Of a stretch of DNA of 64,000 nucleotides, positions 1-8,527 are shown piece after piece. Within the stretch, counting starts at the first letter, position 1. The number at the start of each line of letters is the position of its first letter. This stretch comes from Halalkalibacter sp. APA_J-10(15). Its GTDB lineage: Bacteria > Bacillota > Bacilli > Bacillales > Bacillaceae_D. The translations under genes and the position numbers were made by a program. Where the stretch lies: positions 558,001-622,000 of the forward strand of contig NZ_JALKEV010000001.1 in assembly GCF_023017105.1 (NCBI RefSeq). The letters run 5' to 3'. Below the pieces are notes generated by a model. It saw only the letters and a program-made list of their open reading frames with translations, had not been told where the DNA came from and searched no databases.

Positions 1-2
1 CA

Positions 3-104
3 CCTGGTAGAGGGCTTGAGATTCCGTGGACTCAATTAGAGAAGCCGGACTTTTTAGCTGAAATGATTGATTTATGTGAACAGAAGATTCCACGTACGCA
101 GTAA
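3..104 (+). CDS. C-terminal end of an unidentified protein (partial)
   Basis: An open frame enters from the left edge and stops at a TAA, giving the last 33 residues (ending KIPRTQ). The tail is short, contains acidic and hydrophobic residues typical of a C-terminal helix, and matches no family I can name. It is followed by about 100 AT-rich bases and a strong terminator, which fits the end of a transcription unit on this strand. Confidence 0.5.
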   Translation, partial: PGRGLEIPWTQLEKPDFLAEMIDLCEQKIPRTQ

Positions 105-205
105 GAAATAACACTTAACTTTATGTACTTAAAATTTAGGCTGTGTTAAATAATATTGTTGATTTTTAACGAAAATAAAGAGAATTTCTATTTTTAGAAG
201 TTTCC

Positions 206-255
206 AGCCTGTCGACAAAGTCTCGCAAAAGCGAGACAGTCGACAGGCTTTTTTA
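206..255 (+). terminator. Rho-independent terminator
   Basis: A long hairpin has outer arms AGCCTGTCGAC/GTCGACAGGCT and an inner GTCTCGC/GCGAGAC stem around a short A-rich loop, followed directly by a T tract. It lies about 100 bases after the stop of the partial gene at the left edge. Confidence 0.85.
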
Positions 256-286
256 TTGCCAGGAAATCGTCCTCCGACCACGCTAC

Positions 287-380
287 CGGGATGGGGGGCA
301 CGCTTTCCGCAGGAGGGCGTTGAACTAACCGGCTCGCCGGTGGATTTCATCCTCCTGCAGGAGTCGGCCCTCCCATCCCG
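287..380. repeat. GC-rich nested palindromic intergenic element
   Basis: Two 30-base arms (287-316 and 351-380) pair imperfectly; both arms read CGGGATGGG at the outside and GCAGGAGG at the inside. The loop holds a second perfect palindrome, ACCGGC-TC-GCCGGT (328-341). The element is much richer in G+C than its surroundings. Such GCTTTCCGCAGGAG-type palindromes are common intergenic elements in Bacillaceae; function is not known to me. Confidence 0.6.
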
Positions 381-549
381 TCCGCTTTGTCTAGTGCCAA
401 AAGGGAAGTTGGCTTCTCCTCAAATAAGAGACAGAAATTTTTTTCTATATCGGACCACAAACCGAGAAGGTTAACGCGAGTAAATGTGACCCAATCAACT
501 TCAAGAAAATCGCCCCTTTCTTGAACAACGCAGACTTCCATTTAGGAAA

Positions 550-796
550 TTATGGTAATATCGGTTTATCATAGGTTTCGACTGTTGAGAATAAACAACT
601 TTCTATTATCATTTTGCTGACGGTTGCATCGTTGTTGCGTTGTCTGATGCTATTGAGGAATCGAAACCAACTCAAATAATGGTCGAGGTACTTTGCAGCC
701 ACGCCATTGAATAGAGGAAATAGGTCTCGTCCATCTCGACAATCCCTTCAAGACAGGCTGAGTGTATTATTCCCTCCATTAATGATATGTGCTCCT
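550..796 (-). pseudogene. IS1595-family transposase remnant
   Basis: Read on the minus strand, one segment (about 709-796) gives a stretch containing GIVEMDETYF, the DDE motif region of IS1595/IS1016-type transposases. After an internal deletion and frame change, a second segment (550-708) gives the typical C-terminus with GVAAKYLDHYLSWFRFLNS and ends at a TAA. The middle of the catalytic domain and the N-terminus are missing, so it is inactive. Confidence 0.7.
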
Positions 797-872
797 AAAG
801 AATGGTTTCTTTTCATGCCGTATATGTCTCTCTTTCCTTGATCATACTTGTTCATAAAGGAGGAGAGGGTCT

Positions 873-983
873 ATGCACGAAGATCATAATATGGTAAAGG
901 GGCTCTTGTGGGGGACATTATTAAGCTTACCGTTGTGGCTGTCACTGTTTGGATGGGTGAAGATGTTAAGTGGGATATTATAA
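873..983 (+). CDS. 36-aa single-span membrane peptide
   Basis: An ATG at 873 is preceded by a near-perfect ribosome site (AAAGGAGG, 857-863) at good spacing. The 36 codons encode a short charged start (MHEDHNMVKG) and then one hydrophobic stretch (LLWGTLLSLPLWLSLFGW) that would cross the membrane once, ending in a short tail. A bidirectional terminator follows immediately. No family is recognised. The excellent ribosome site, the membrane-type composition and the terminator argue that it is real. Confidence 0.6.
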   Translation: MHEDHNMVKGLLWGTLLSLPLWLSLFGWVKMLSGIL

Positions 984-984
984 T

Positions 985-1028
985 AAAGAAAGCGCAGAGT
1001 CTGGTGTTACCTTTTCTGCGCTTTCTTT
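985..1028. terminator. Bidirectional terminator
   Basis: AAAGAAAGCGCAGA pairs perfectly with TCTGCGCTTTCTTT across a 16-base loop. The A-rich and T-rich flanks let it serve both the small plus-strand gene before it and the minus-strand SGNH gene after it. Confidence 0.8.
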
Positions 1029-1049
1029 ACTACGTATGGGAGGCTTTCT

Positions 1050-1874
1050 TTAATTAGTAAGCAACTCATATAATGCCTCAGCCCAAACTTGGTGGCCTTG
1101 TTCATTCGGACGAGCACTATCAATATAGTTTTGTAAATCAGGATCATCCGTTGCTGGCCAAGCGAACCAATAATCAACAAATAAATAGCCTTCCTGTGCA
1201 GCGAATTGTTCCAATGCCTCGTTTTGCTGTAAATAATATTCAGCACCATAGAGTGGATTCCCAGGCATTAAAATGATTTCAGTCTCTTCTAACCCTACTT
1301 CAATAGAAGATAAGATTCTTCCGAGCATTTCAATCGAGTCCTCTTTCATTAACAACCCATTATCATTTAACAAAAATGGTTCAATAAAAAGGACATCTGG
1401 TTGGAGATTCATAACGGCATCAATGTGATCACTTTCTGCTACTTCAAATGTATTCAAGCGATCTACATCGACAATGTCCATCGTTATTTGAACGTCCTCA
1501 GCATGGCCTTGTAAGGAGCTAGCTAATAAATTAGGCCATGATGCTTCTGTGTTATCAAGTGTAATGGATGTCGAGCCTAATACGGCTATTTTTAATGTAC
1601 CGTCCTCACCATATTGTTCGATCCATTCGCTAAGCATCCCGCTAGCTGAGGTAGGTGTTAATTGCTTGCTTGAGTCCTCGGATGAATCGTCATTGTCTAA
1701 TGCTTCATCCTCATTACTTGGTTGCTCGTTATCACGTATTTCTTCGTTCACATCTACATCTGTTTGATTGGCGTCATCGGCAATCGTTTGAAGCTTCTGT
1801 TGATAATAGTAATGCCCTCCGATAATTAAGATGATGGCTAACACGATCGTGCTAATAAATAACGTCGTTTTCAA
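1050..1874 (-). CDS. Membrane-anchored SGNH/GDSL-like hydrolase
   Basis: The protein (about 274 aa) starts with a positively charged segment and one hydrophobic span, then a low-complexity acidic stretch rich in D, E, S and N, and then an SGNH-like domain outside the cell. Block I reads VLGSTSIT in place of the usual GDSIT, so the serine is present but the aspartate is not. Near the C-terminus ARPNEQGHQVW matches the block V pattern with its histidine. The family hydrolyses esters on sugars, lipids or wall polymers; the substrate here is unknown. I chose the TTG at 1874 because AAGGGCGG lies upstream; another in-frame TTG at 1904 lacks a ribosome site. It follows the TPR/InlB-repeat gene by under 50 bases and is probably co-transcribed with it. 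Confidence 0.7.
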   Translation of the reverse strand: MKTTLFISTIVLAIILIIGGHYYYQQKLQTIADDANQTDVDVNEEIRDNEQPSNEDEALDNDDSSEDSSKQLTPTSASGMLSEWIEQYGEDGTLKIAVLGSTSITLDNTEASWPNLLASSLQGHAEDVQITMDIVDVDRLNTFEVAESDHIDAVMNLQPDVLFIEPFLLNDNGLLMKEDSIEMLGRILSSIEVGLEETEIILMPGNPLYGAEYYLQQNEALEQFAAQEGYLFVDYWFAWPATDDPDLQNYIDSARPNEQGHQVWAEALYELLTN

Positions 1875-1918
1875 AACAAATTTTCCGCCCTTCTCTAAAT
1901 TCAAAGATTAAGATAATT

Positions 1919-3781
1919 TTAGTCATCCTCAGTTTCTTGTTGCTCATCTTCCCCATTTTGTATTTCGGTAAAGACAGCTGTGATTGATTTCGATTGATCC
2001 ATTGGGATTGTAAGTGTCTTTCGAGAACCTGAAGCATCTCCTTCCCAATGACTAAACTCCCATCCACTATTAGGACGTGCCTCAAGTGTAATTGAAGTCC
2101 CCTTTTCTATTTCGTGTTGAGTACGGTTGGATAGGACAATCCCGTTTCCTCTACGAGATACAGTCAGTTGAACGCTCTCTGGTTTTGGTTCTTCCTTCTC
2201 CATTTCTTTCTTGTCCTCATTATTCGTTGGCGGCATCTCCTCTGCAGGTGGAGGCGGGCTTGCTGAACCGTTATTGCTATTATTATTGCTAGAAGGTGTA
2301 TTTGAGCCTGAATCTGCATTAGAGCCTGAGCTAGACCCTGCATTCGAATGAGAGTTGCTTTGTCCACCTGACGTTTGTTCGACTTCTCTGAAAATAGCTC
2401 GTAATGATGTATCTTCCTGCATTGTAATGGTAAATGTTGGTTGCGTACTTTCCTTTGTGCCTGTCCAACGAACGAATTCCCAGCCAGAGTCAGGTGTCGC
2501 TTGTAACGTAACGGTATCGTTTGCTTGGAATGTTGAATCAGCACGGTCCTTTGTTACAGTCCCTGCTCCTGATTTTGATAAGGCTAATGTATATTCGCCT
2601 GTGTCGCGTGTGAACACAGCCATAATGGAGAGGTGATCATCTGCGGTGATATCACGTATAGCCTCAGATCCTTCTAAGTCTCCTTCCCACCTTGCAAATG
2701 TCCAGCCTTGAGCAGGGATCGCTTCAATTGTAATAAGTGTTCCCGGCTCATACGTGTCCTGATCGGGGAAGATCGCTACTTGCCCTTCTCCAGTAACATT
2801 CGTTAACACGGTATGATTGTCACCAGAAATTCGAATATCCAATGAAGAGGTCAAGCCATCAGCTGTTGCGTGAATCGTTTCAATGCCCTCTTCTTCAGCA
2901 CGAAATTGAATCGCTTGAGTATTCGTTTCATGTTCTATTAGTGTACCAAGCTCCTTTTCTAACGCCCATTCAGGGGTAATGTCCATGAATTCATCGTTGC
3001 TGTCATATGCCACGATCGAAAGCTCTAGCTCTTGGTTCATGGCAAGTAAAGGTGTTTCATCGATGTTTTCCCAGACGATTTCTTCGGCAACTTGTTCTTT
3101 TACTATGATAGCTAATTCGCGCTCTATAGAACCAGATGTGGCAACAATGGTGGCTTCCCCAATCTCGATTCCTTCAATTCGTAAACCGAGGTCGTCCTCT
3201 TCATCCATTATAGAAGCGATATCATCATTTTCACTCGACCACTCCGCCTCAAGAGGGATCATGCGGCTTTCTCCGTCTGACCAAACAAGTTCAATAGCGC
3301 GTTCGTGTCCGATTTGAATGAAAGGACGCTCTATATGAATTTGAATGTGATCCATAAATTGATCGTACGTCTCTTGAAACTCTCCTATGTCTGCTTGTTG
3401 CATGCCAAGCTCTAGAGTAGCAATAGCATCAGTTAAGTTGGATTGACTAGTGTATAAATCAACTAAATGTGAATAGAAAATCGATACTTCTGGTTGTAAA
3501 TCAATACCGGCCTTTAATGTTTGCTCAGCTAAATCAAGCCTAGCGATGCCGACGTAGCTATGTGCTAATCCAACACGTGCATTGATGTGCAAAGGGTCGA
3601 TTGCTAGAATTTCTTTATACAGTTCAATGCTTTCATCGAAATGAGCTTGATCAAAGGAATTTTTTGCTTCAAGCTCTAACTCTTCAATCTTACCACTAGA
3701 TTCGAAAGGGAATACAAGCATAGATCCGACACCAATTATAATAACAAAGCTGATAATGGAAATGACAGCTTTCTTAGACAT
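1919..3781 (-). CDS. Membrane-anchored TPR / Ig-like / InlB B-repeat surface protein
   Basis: About 620 residues. One N-terminal membrane span is followed by TPR-like helices (about 30-140), Ig-like beta domains (about 150-330), and three divergent InlB B-type repeats, each with a GWxFxxWxG motif. The second and third repeats are separated by a long Ser/Gly/Asn/Pro-rich linker and a charged EEMPPTNNEDKK stretch. The tail is acidic. There is no LPxTG motif, so the N-terminal span is the likely anchor. The ATG at 3781 is preferred over a GTG nine bases upstream because AAGGTG lies seven bases before it. It is probably a surface scaffold or adhesin and precedes the SGNH-like protein in one operon. 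Function is inferred only from architecture. Confidence 0.75.
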   Translation of the reverse strand: MSKKAVISIISFVIIIGVGSMLVFPFESSGKIEELELEAKNSFDQAHFDESIELYKEILAIDPLHINARVGLAHSYVGIARLDLAEQTLKAGIDLQPEVSIFYSHLVDLYTSQSNLTDAIATLELGMQQADIGEFQETYDQFMDHIQIHIERPFIQIGHERAIELVWSDGESRMIPLEAEWSSENDDIASIMDEEDDLGLRIEGIEIGEATIVATSGSIERELAIIVKEQVAEEIVWENIDETPLLAMNQELELSIVAYDSNDEFMDITPEWALEKELGTLIEHETNTQAIQFRAEEEGIETIHATADGLTSSLDIRISGDNHTVLTNVTGEGQVAIFPDQDTYEPGTLITIEAIPAQGWTFARWEGDLEGSEAIRDITADDHLSIMAVFTRDTGEYTLALSKSGAGTVTKDRADSTFQANDTVTLQATPDSGWEFVRWTGTKESTQPTFTITMQEDTSLRAIFREVEQTSGGQSNSHSNAGSSSGSNADSGSNTPSSNNNSNNGSASPPPPAEEMPPTNNEDKKEMEKEEPKPESVQLTVSRRGNGIVLSNRTQHEIEKGTSITLEARPNSGWEFSHWEGDASGSRKTLTIPMDQSKSITAVFTEIQNGEDEQQETEDD

Positions 3782-3916
3782 AGAAAACACCTTCTTTTAC
3801 TAGTTGTTGGGTCAAAATAATAGAGGATAATAAGGATATTTGCTAGAATACTATTTTTATTATAATAAAAGCACCCAAATAAAGGAACAGTTCGTCGCAA
3901 AAAAGAGTGAAGGATG

Positions 3917-3943
3917 TTGAAAGAAATTTCCTTATGATATAGT
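3917..3943 (+). promoter_or_regulatory. Possible sigma-A promoter of galE
   Basis: TTGAAA (3917-3922) and TATAGT (3938-3943) are separated by 15 bases, shorter than the usual 17. They lie just before the galE ribosome site. Confidence 0.3.
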
Positions 3944-3965
3944 TACGATAAAGGAGTGAGTAGTG

Positions 3966-4976
3966 ATGATTCTTGTTACTGGTGGAGCTGGATATATCGG
4001 AAGCCATACTTGCGTTGAGTTACTTGAGGAAGGTTATGACATCATTGCTGTGGATAATTTATCCAATAGTCATCGTGAAGCGATTAGAAGAGTAGAGCAA
4101 ATTACAGGGAAAACGTGTGCCTTTGAACAGGTTGATTTATTGGATTATGAACAGTTAGAGACAGTGTTTGAAAAATACAACATTGATGCGGTCATCCATT
4201 TTGCTGGATTAAAAGCAGTTGGTGAGTCTGTTGAAATGCCATTGCACTATTATCATCAAAATGTGACAGGGACGATTTATTTATGTGAAGTGATGCAAAA
4301 GTACGGAGTGAAAAAGCTAGTATTTAGCTCATCGGCAACAGTATATGGATTATCTGACGATGTACCTTTAGTTGAAACAACTCCACTTGGAGCAACAAAC
4401 CCTTATGGACGAACGAAGCTTGTTATTGAACAGATGCTAGAAGATTTGTTTCGTGCTCAGTCAGATTGGTCGATTGCGCTGCTCCGTTATTTCAACCCAG
4501 TAGGAGCACATACTAGTGGACTTATTGGTGAAGACCCAAATGGAATTCCGAGTAATTTAATGCCTTTTATTACTCAAGTGGCAATCGGAAAATTGGACGA
4601 GCTAACGGTATTCGGTCATGATTATCCGACAAAAGATGGGACAGGCATTCGTGATTATATTCATGTCGTGGATTTAGCTAAAGGACATGTGAAAGCACTT
4701 AAGAAATTAAGCCAATTCACAGGGATCGATGCGTATAATTTAGGAACAGGGAATGGGTATAGTGTCCTAGAAATGATTCAGGCCTTTGAGCAGGCATCAG
4801 AGCGAAAAGTACCATATGTCATAAGTGAGAGACGTCCAGGAGATATAGCGATCTGTTATGCTGACCCGACAAAAGCGTTTCGGCAGTTAGATTGGAAAGC
4901 GGAAAAAGGAATCGAAGAAATGTGTCGCGATGCGTGGAATTGGCAGAGGATGAATCCTTATGGGTATGCTGAATAG
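3966..4976 (+). CDS. galE: UDP-glucose 4-epimerase
   Basis: Interconverts UDP-glucose and UDP-galactose (or the N-acetyl forms) in the cytoplasm using bound NAD. The 336-residue protein has the full-length GalE pattern: GGAGYIGSH nucleotide-binding loop near residues 6-14, the SSSATVYG segment with the catalytic serine near 122-123, and the Tyr-x3-Lys pair in NPYGRTK (Tyr147, Lys151). Later come the family motifs RYFNPVGAH and GTGIRDYIHV. The ATG at 3966 fits AAGGAG at 3951-3956; a GTG directly before it is less well spaced. It faces gtaB tail to tail over a shared terminator. The pair supplies UDP-hexoses for the glycosyltransferases in the next operon. Confidence 0.95.
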   Translation: MILVTGGAGYIGSHTCVELLEEGYDIIAVDNLSNSHREAIRRVEQITGKTCAFEQVDLLDYEQLETVFEKYNIDAVIHFAGLKAVGESVEMPLHYYHQNVTGTIYLCEVMQKYGVKKLVFSSSATVYGLSDDVPLVETTPLGATNPYGRTKLVIEQMLEDLFRAQSDWSIALLRYFNPVGAHTSGLIGEDPNGIPSNLMPFITQVAIGKLDELTVFGHDYPTKDGTGIRDYIHVVDLAKGHVKALKKLSQFTGIDAYNLGTGNGYSVLEMIQAFEQASERKVPYVISERRPGDIAICYADPTKAFRQLDWKAEKGIEEMCRDAWNWQRMNPYGYAE

Positions 4977-4997
4977 TCGTTTAGAGGAAATGGAGAA

Positions 4998-5030
4998 AAG
5001 ACAGCGAATCATCAAATGAGGCGCTGTCTT
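4998..5030. terminator. Bidirectional terminator between galE and gtaB
   Basis: AAGACAGCG pairs perfectly with CGCTGTCTT across a 15-base loop, between two convergent genes. Confidence 0.7.
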
Positions 5031-5043
5031 AATTATTGTAGCC

Positions 5044-5928
5044 TTACTTTACAAGGTTTTCGTTCGCTTTCTTTTCGATGTATTTCAACACATCATCGCG
5101 AAGATCATCACGGTTTAACGCAAAGTCAATCGTTGCCTGGATAAATCCGAGCTTATCACCGACATCATAACGTTTTCCAGTAAATTCACATGCTAGCACA
5201 GCTTGCTGCTGATTAAGCTTAACGAGCGCATCTGTTAATTGGATTTCGTTCCCTGCTCCAGGCTCGAGCTTCGCTAAAATATCAAATATTTCAGGGCGTA
5301 GAACGTAACGTCCCATAATGGCGAAGTTCGATGGAGCTTCTGCAGGTTTAGGCTTTTCTACTAATGTTTCGACATGAATGACATGCTCTTCAATTTCATT
5401 GCCCTTTGGTGCAATGATGCCGTATTTTGAAACGTCCTCATCTGCTACAGGCTGAACGCCGACAACAGATGAATGGTATCGATTGTATACATCTATCAGT
5501 TGCTTCAAGCAAGGAGTATCTGATTCAACAATATCATCGCCTAATAGAACTGCGAAGGGCTCGTCACCGATAAAGCGACTAGCACAAGCAATCGCATGTC
5601 CAAGTCCTTTTGGTTCCTTTTGACGAATGTAATGGATGTTCGCAATATTGGATATCGACTGAACCTCTTTTAGCATTTCATACTTTTCTTTGTGAGCTAA
5701 TGTTTCTTCAAGCTCATATGATTTATCAAAATGGTCTTCAATAGCCCGTTTTCCACGGCCACTCACGATGATAATATCTTCAATACCGGCAGCTACTGCT
5801 TCTTCCACGATATATTGAATCGTTGGCTTATCGACAATTGGAAGCATTTCTTTCGGTTGGGCTTTCGTAGCAGGTAAAAATCGTGTTCCAAGACCTGCAG
5901 CTGGAATAATGGCTTTACGAACCTTCAT
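5044..5928 (-). CDS. gtaB: UTP-glucose-1-phosphate uridylyltransferase
   Basis: Makes UDP-glucose from UTP and glucose-1-phosphate, the entry point for glucosylated wall polymers. At 294 residues it has the normal length of the GalU/GtaB family. The nucleotide-binding signature [20 protein letters not shown] lies at the N-terminus (about 11-30), and the later motifs GLGHA, LLGDD, LVEKP and GRYVL are intact. The ATG at 5928 follows AAGAGGTGAC. It lies on the minus strand, convergent with galE and divergent from the polymer operon at 6250, so the 320-base gap to that operon holds both promoters. Confidence 0.95.
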   Translation of the reverse strand: MKVRKAIIPAAGLGTRFLPATKAQPKEMLPIVDKPTIQYIVEEAVAAGIEDIIIVSGRGKRAIEDHFDKSYELEETLAHKEKYEMLKEVQSISNIANIHYIRQKEPKGLGHAIACASRFIGDEPFAVLLGDDIVESDTPCLKQLIDVYNRYHSSVVGVQPVADEDVSKYGIIAPKGNEIEEHVIHVETLVEKPKPAEAPSNFAIMGRYVLRPEIFDILAKLEPGAGNEIQLTDALVKLNQQQAVLACEFTGKRYDVGDKLGFIQATIDFALNRDDLRDDVLKYIEKKANENLVK

Positions 5929-6182
5929 GAACAGTCACCTCTTAAAGATAATGTCAATCTATTTTATCATAAGTATGAAATGAACGTGTCATTCCAAACA
6001 ATGTAAATCGTTGAAATTGCTTCAACTCTATTAAACCTCTTTCTGTATCAATGAGCAACCTATATTAGATAATTAAAAGAATTAAAAAAGTCTTGTGTAG
6101 GTAGAGATATATGAAAAATATTAAAAATGTTGTGTCATCGTTTGTAACGATTAAAAGAAAAGAGACTTCATTTAAGTGAATA

Positions 6183-6191
6183 TGGTATAAT
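6183..6191 (+). promoter_or_regulatory. Extended -10 promoter of the polymer operon
   Basis: TGGTATAAT is a perfect TGn-TATAAT extended -10 element about 60 bases before the first glycosyltransferase. No good -35 box is present, as expected for extended -10 promoters. The remaining part of the gtaB-operon gap is AT-rich and shows nothing else I recognise. Confidence 0.55.
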
Positions 6192-6249
6192 CGATTATTG
6201 GTTTATGAGCAAAGTACGTACCGCTAATTAGAAAGGTCGGTAGCTTGTG

Positions 6250-7368
6250 ATGAAGAAAGTGAAAATCCTCTTTTTTATTTACCAAATGGGTGGAGGAGGA
6301 GCGGCGAGAACGTTATTAAATATTATAAATAATGTTGATCGTGAACGCTTTGCCCCTTATTTAGTGACCCTTAATATGAATGGGTCTTATGAGAATGAAT
6401 TAAAGGAAGATGTGACATTTATTAAATTAGAAACAGCTCGCTTAAGTCGGTCGATTGGACGGCTTAAGGAGATTATACAAACGGAACAAATTGATCTCGT
6501 GTTTAGTACCATTCCGCGAGTGAATACGATTGCGATTCTTGCCAATCGTTTATCAAGGACAGGTGCTAAAAATGTGATTCGAGAAGCAGATAATTTAGGT
6601 GGAAGCTTTAAAGAAAATATGCAGCTGCTCGGCTTTGGTCTTGTTTATAAACTCGCTCACCAAATTGTGTCATTATCAGAAGGGGTGAAGGCGAATTTAG
6701 TGAAGCGGTACAAAGTGAAGCCTGAAGAGGTTAAGGTCATTTATAATCCGGTAGATTTACGATTGATTGCACAGAAACGGAAAGAAGAAGATATGGATTC
6801 TGTTCATCAAGCATTATTTGATACGGGAGATAAGGTCATTGTAACAGCAGGGCGTCTAGTGAAGCAAAAGGATCAAGAAACTCTTATACGCGCGTTTTAC
6901 GCATTAAATCAAAAAGTGAGTAGCCAACTCATTTTATTAGGAGAAGGGCCGTTAAAAGAGAGCTTACTCTCACTCGGTGTCGAATTAGGGATTGCTGATC
7001 GTATTCATTTTTTAGGCTTCCAGGCGAATCCTTATCAATATTTTTCCAAGGCTGATTTATTTGTACTGACGTCGATTCATGAGGGCTTCAGTCATGTTAT
7101 TGCAGAAGCACTTGCTACAGGGACACCTGTCGTAGCGACGGATTGTCATTCAGGGCCAAGAGAGGTATTGGATGATGGTAAGTATGGCGAGTTATGCGAA
7201 GTTGGTAATGAAATCGATGTAGCAAAAAAGATGGAAAAAGTACTTTTATATAATAAGGAAAAGAGTGAACAGGTTTCTCGAAATGGAATGGAACGCGCGG
7301 CTCATTTTGACGCTAATAAGATTGTTGCTCAATATGAAGCGTTATTTCTACAAACGTTAAAGCGTTAA
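6250..7368 (+). CDS. GT4-family glycosyltransferase
   Basis: A 372-residue GT-B fold retaining glycosyltransferase. The N-terminal acceptor half starts with a beta strand and a glycine-rich turn (YQMGGGGAARTL, about 10-21). The C-terminal nucleotide-sugar half has VTAGRLVKQKD (about 199-209) and the GT4 donor-binding segment EGFSHVIAEALATGTPVVA with the E-x7-E pair. It should add a sugar from a nucleotide donor to a lipid-linked precursor on the inner membrane face. It is the first gene of a long same-strand operon; the next gene begins 16 bases after its stop. The ATG at 6250 is preferred over the preceding GTG by spacing to GAAAGG. Donor and acceptor cannot be told from sequence. Confidence 0.85.
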   Translation: MKKVKILFFIYQMGGGGAARTLLNIINNVDRERFAPYLVTLNMNGSYENELKEDVTFIKLETARLSRSIGRLKEIIQTEQIDLVFSTIPRVNTIAILANRLSRTGAKNVIREADNLGGSFKENMQLLGFGLVYKLAHQIVSLSEGVKANLVKRYKVKPEEVKVIYNPVDLRLIAQKRKEEDMDSVHQALFDTGDKVIVTAGRLVKQKDQETLIRAFYALNQKVSSQLILLGEGPLKESLLSLGVELGIADRIHFLGFQANPYQYFSKADLFVLTSIHEGFSHVIAEALATGTPVVATDCHSGPREVLDDGKYGELCEVGNEIDVAKKMEKVLLYNKEKSEQVSRNGMERAAHFDANKIVAQYEALFLQTLKR

Positions 7369-7384
7369 AGGATGTGATTTACTG

Positions 7385-8512
7385 ATGAAAAATCAAAAGG
7401 TCGTACATATAACGACCGTTCATCATCCACTAGATCCAAGGATTTATTATAAACAGTGTCAATCATTACAAAAAGCAGGCTACGATGTCACATTGATTGC
7501 TCCAAATGGAGAAGAGGTTATCGGTACAAGTGATATTCATGTTACGTCATTACAAAAGAGAAACGGACGGATAAAACGAATGCTGCTTTCTACGTTTGAA
7601 GCGTATCGAAAAGCAAAGAAGCTTCAAGCGGATGTTTACACGATTCACGATCCTGAATTACTTCCAGTTGCGTGGCTTTTGAAGAAGAAATCTAATGTCG
7701 TCATCTACGATATCCACGAGGATTATGAAACGAGTATTTTGCAAAAAGAGTATTTACCAAAGCTCGTACAAAAGGTGTTAGCGAAGGCGTATCGATTAAT
7801 GGAATCGTTCTTCTCGAGAAGGCTTGAGCTTTGTTTAGCCGAAAAATATTATCAAGAAAAATATGAGCGAGGCATGTGCCTATTAAATTATCCTATCCTT
7901 GATCAAGGTGCGATTCAAGCAGAACGAAAGACGAATGAAACTTGTGATGAGCTAATCTATACAGGGAACCTTTCTGAAACGAGAGGAGCACTGACACAAG
8001 CACGAATTCCACTTTTTCATCCTGATGTAACCGTACGTTTCTATGGGAAGTGCGCAAAAGGTTTAGCTGAACAAATGTATGTCGAAGCTAAAGGTAAACA
8101 AGAGCACATTATCATTGAAGGGATTGAACGATATGTGCCAAAAGACGAAATTGACCAAGCCTATTTAGAAAAGCAATGGCTGGCTGGAATCGCGCTTTTT
8201 CCGTATGATCCTCATTATATGCGCAAAGAGCTTACGAAGTTCTTTGAATACATGAGTCATGGCCTGCCTATTTTATGCTCGGACTTTCCGGTGTGGAAGT
8301 CGTTTATCGATAAGCATCAATGTGGATTAGCAGTTGATCCTCATGATCAGAAGGCCGTTTATGATGCGATTGAATATTTACGAACGAATCGTGAAGAAGC
8401 GAGGAAAATGGGTGAAAATGGTCGACAGGCTGTAGTTAACGAATTAAATTGGGAGAAGGAAGAGGAGAAGCTAGTTGCTTGGTATCATAAACTAATCCCT
8501 TCTCATCAATAG
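7385..8512 (+). CDS. GT4-like glycosyltransferase
   Basis: A 375-residue protein with the GT-B layout. The N-terminal half contains VHITTVHHPLDPRIYYKQCQ and YTIHDPELLPVAW, typical of a subgroup of exopolysaccharide glycosyltransferases. The C-terminal half has LIYTGNLSETRGA and FFEYMSHGLPILCSDFPVWK, where the usual E-x7-E is changed at its first acidic residue. It lies between two other transferases, with intergenic gaps of 15-16 bases, so it is surely translated from the same message. It probably adds a second sugar to the repeat unit. Sugar specificity is not visible. Confidence 0.8.
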   Translation: MKNQKVVHITTVHHPLDPRIYYKQCQSLQKAGYDVTLIAPNGEEVIGTSDIHVTSLQKRNGRIKRMLLSTFEAYRKAKKLQADVYTIHDPELLPVAWLLKKKSNVVIYDIHEDYETSILQKEYLPKLVQKVLAKAYRLMESFFSRRLELCLAEKYYQEKYERGMCLLNYPILDQGAIQAERKTNETCDELIYTGNLSETRGALTQARIPLFHPDVTVRFYGKCAKGLAEQMYVEAKGKQEHIIIEGIERYVPKDEIDQAYLEKQWLAGIALFPYDPHYMRKELTKFFEYMSHGLPILCSDFPVWKSFIDKHQCGLAVDPHDQKAVYDAIEYLRTNREEARKMGENGRQAVVNELNWEKEEEKLVAWYHKLIPSHQ

Positions 8513-8527
8513 AAAGGAAGGGGAGTA

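Noticed and set aside
256-541. Open frames on both strands over the GC-rich palindrome
   Set aside because: They lie on an inverted repeat, have no ribosome sites and their protein sequences are of a type expected from palindromic DNA.
2979-3317. 112-codon plus-strand frame inside the InlB-repeat gene
   Set aside because: It is an antisense shadow of a convincing 620-residue protein and has no ribosome site.
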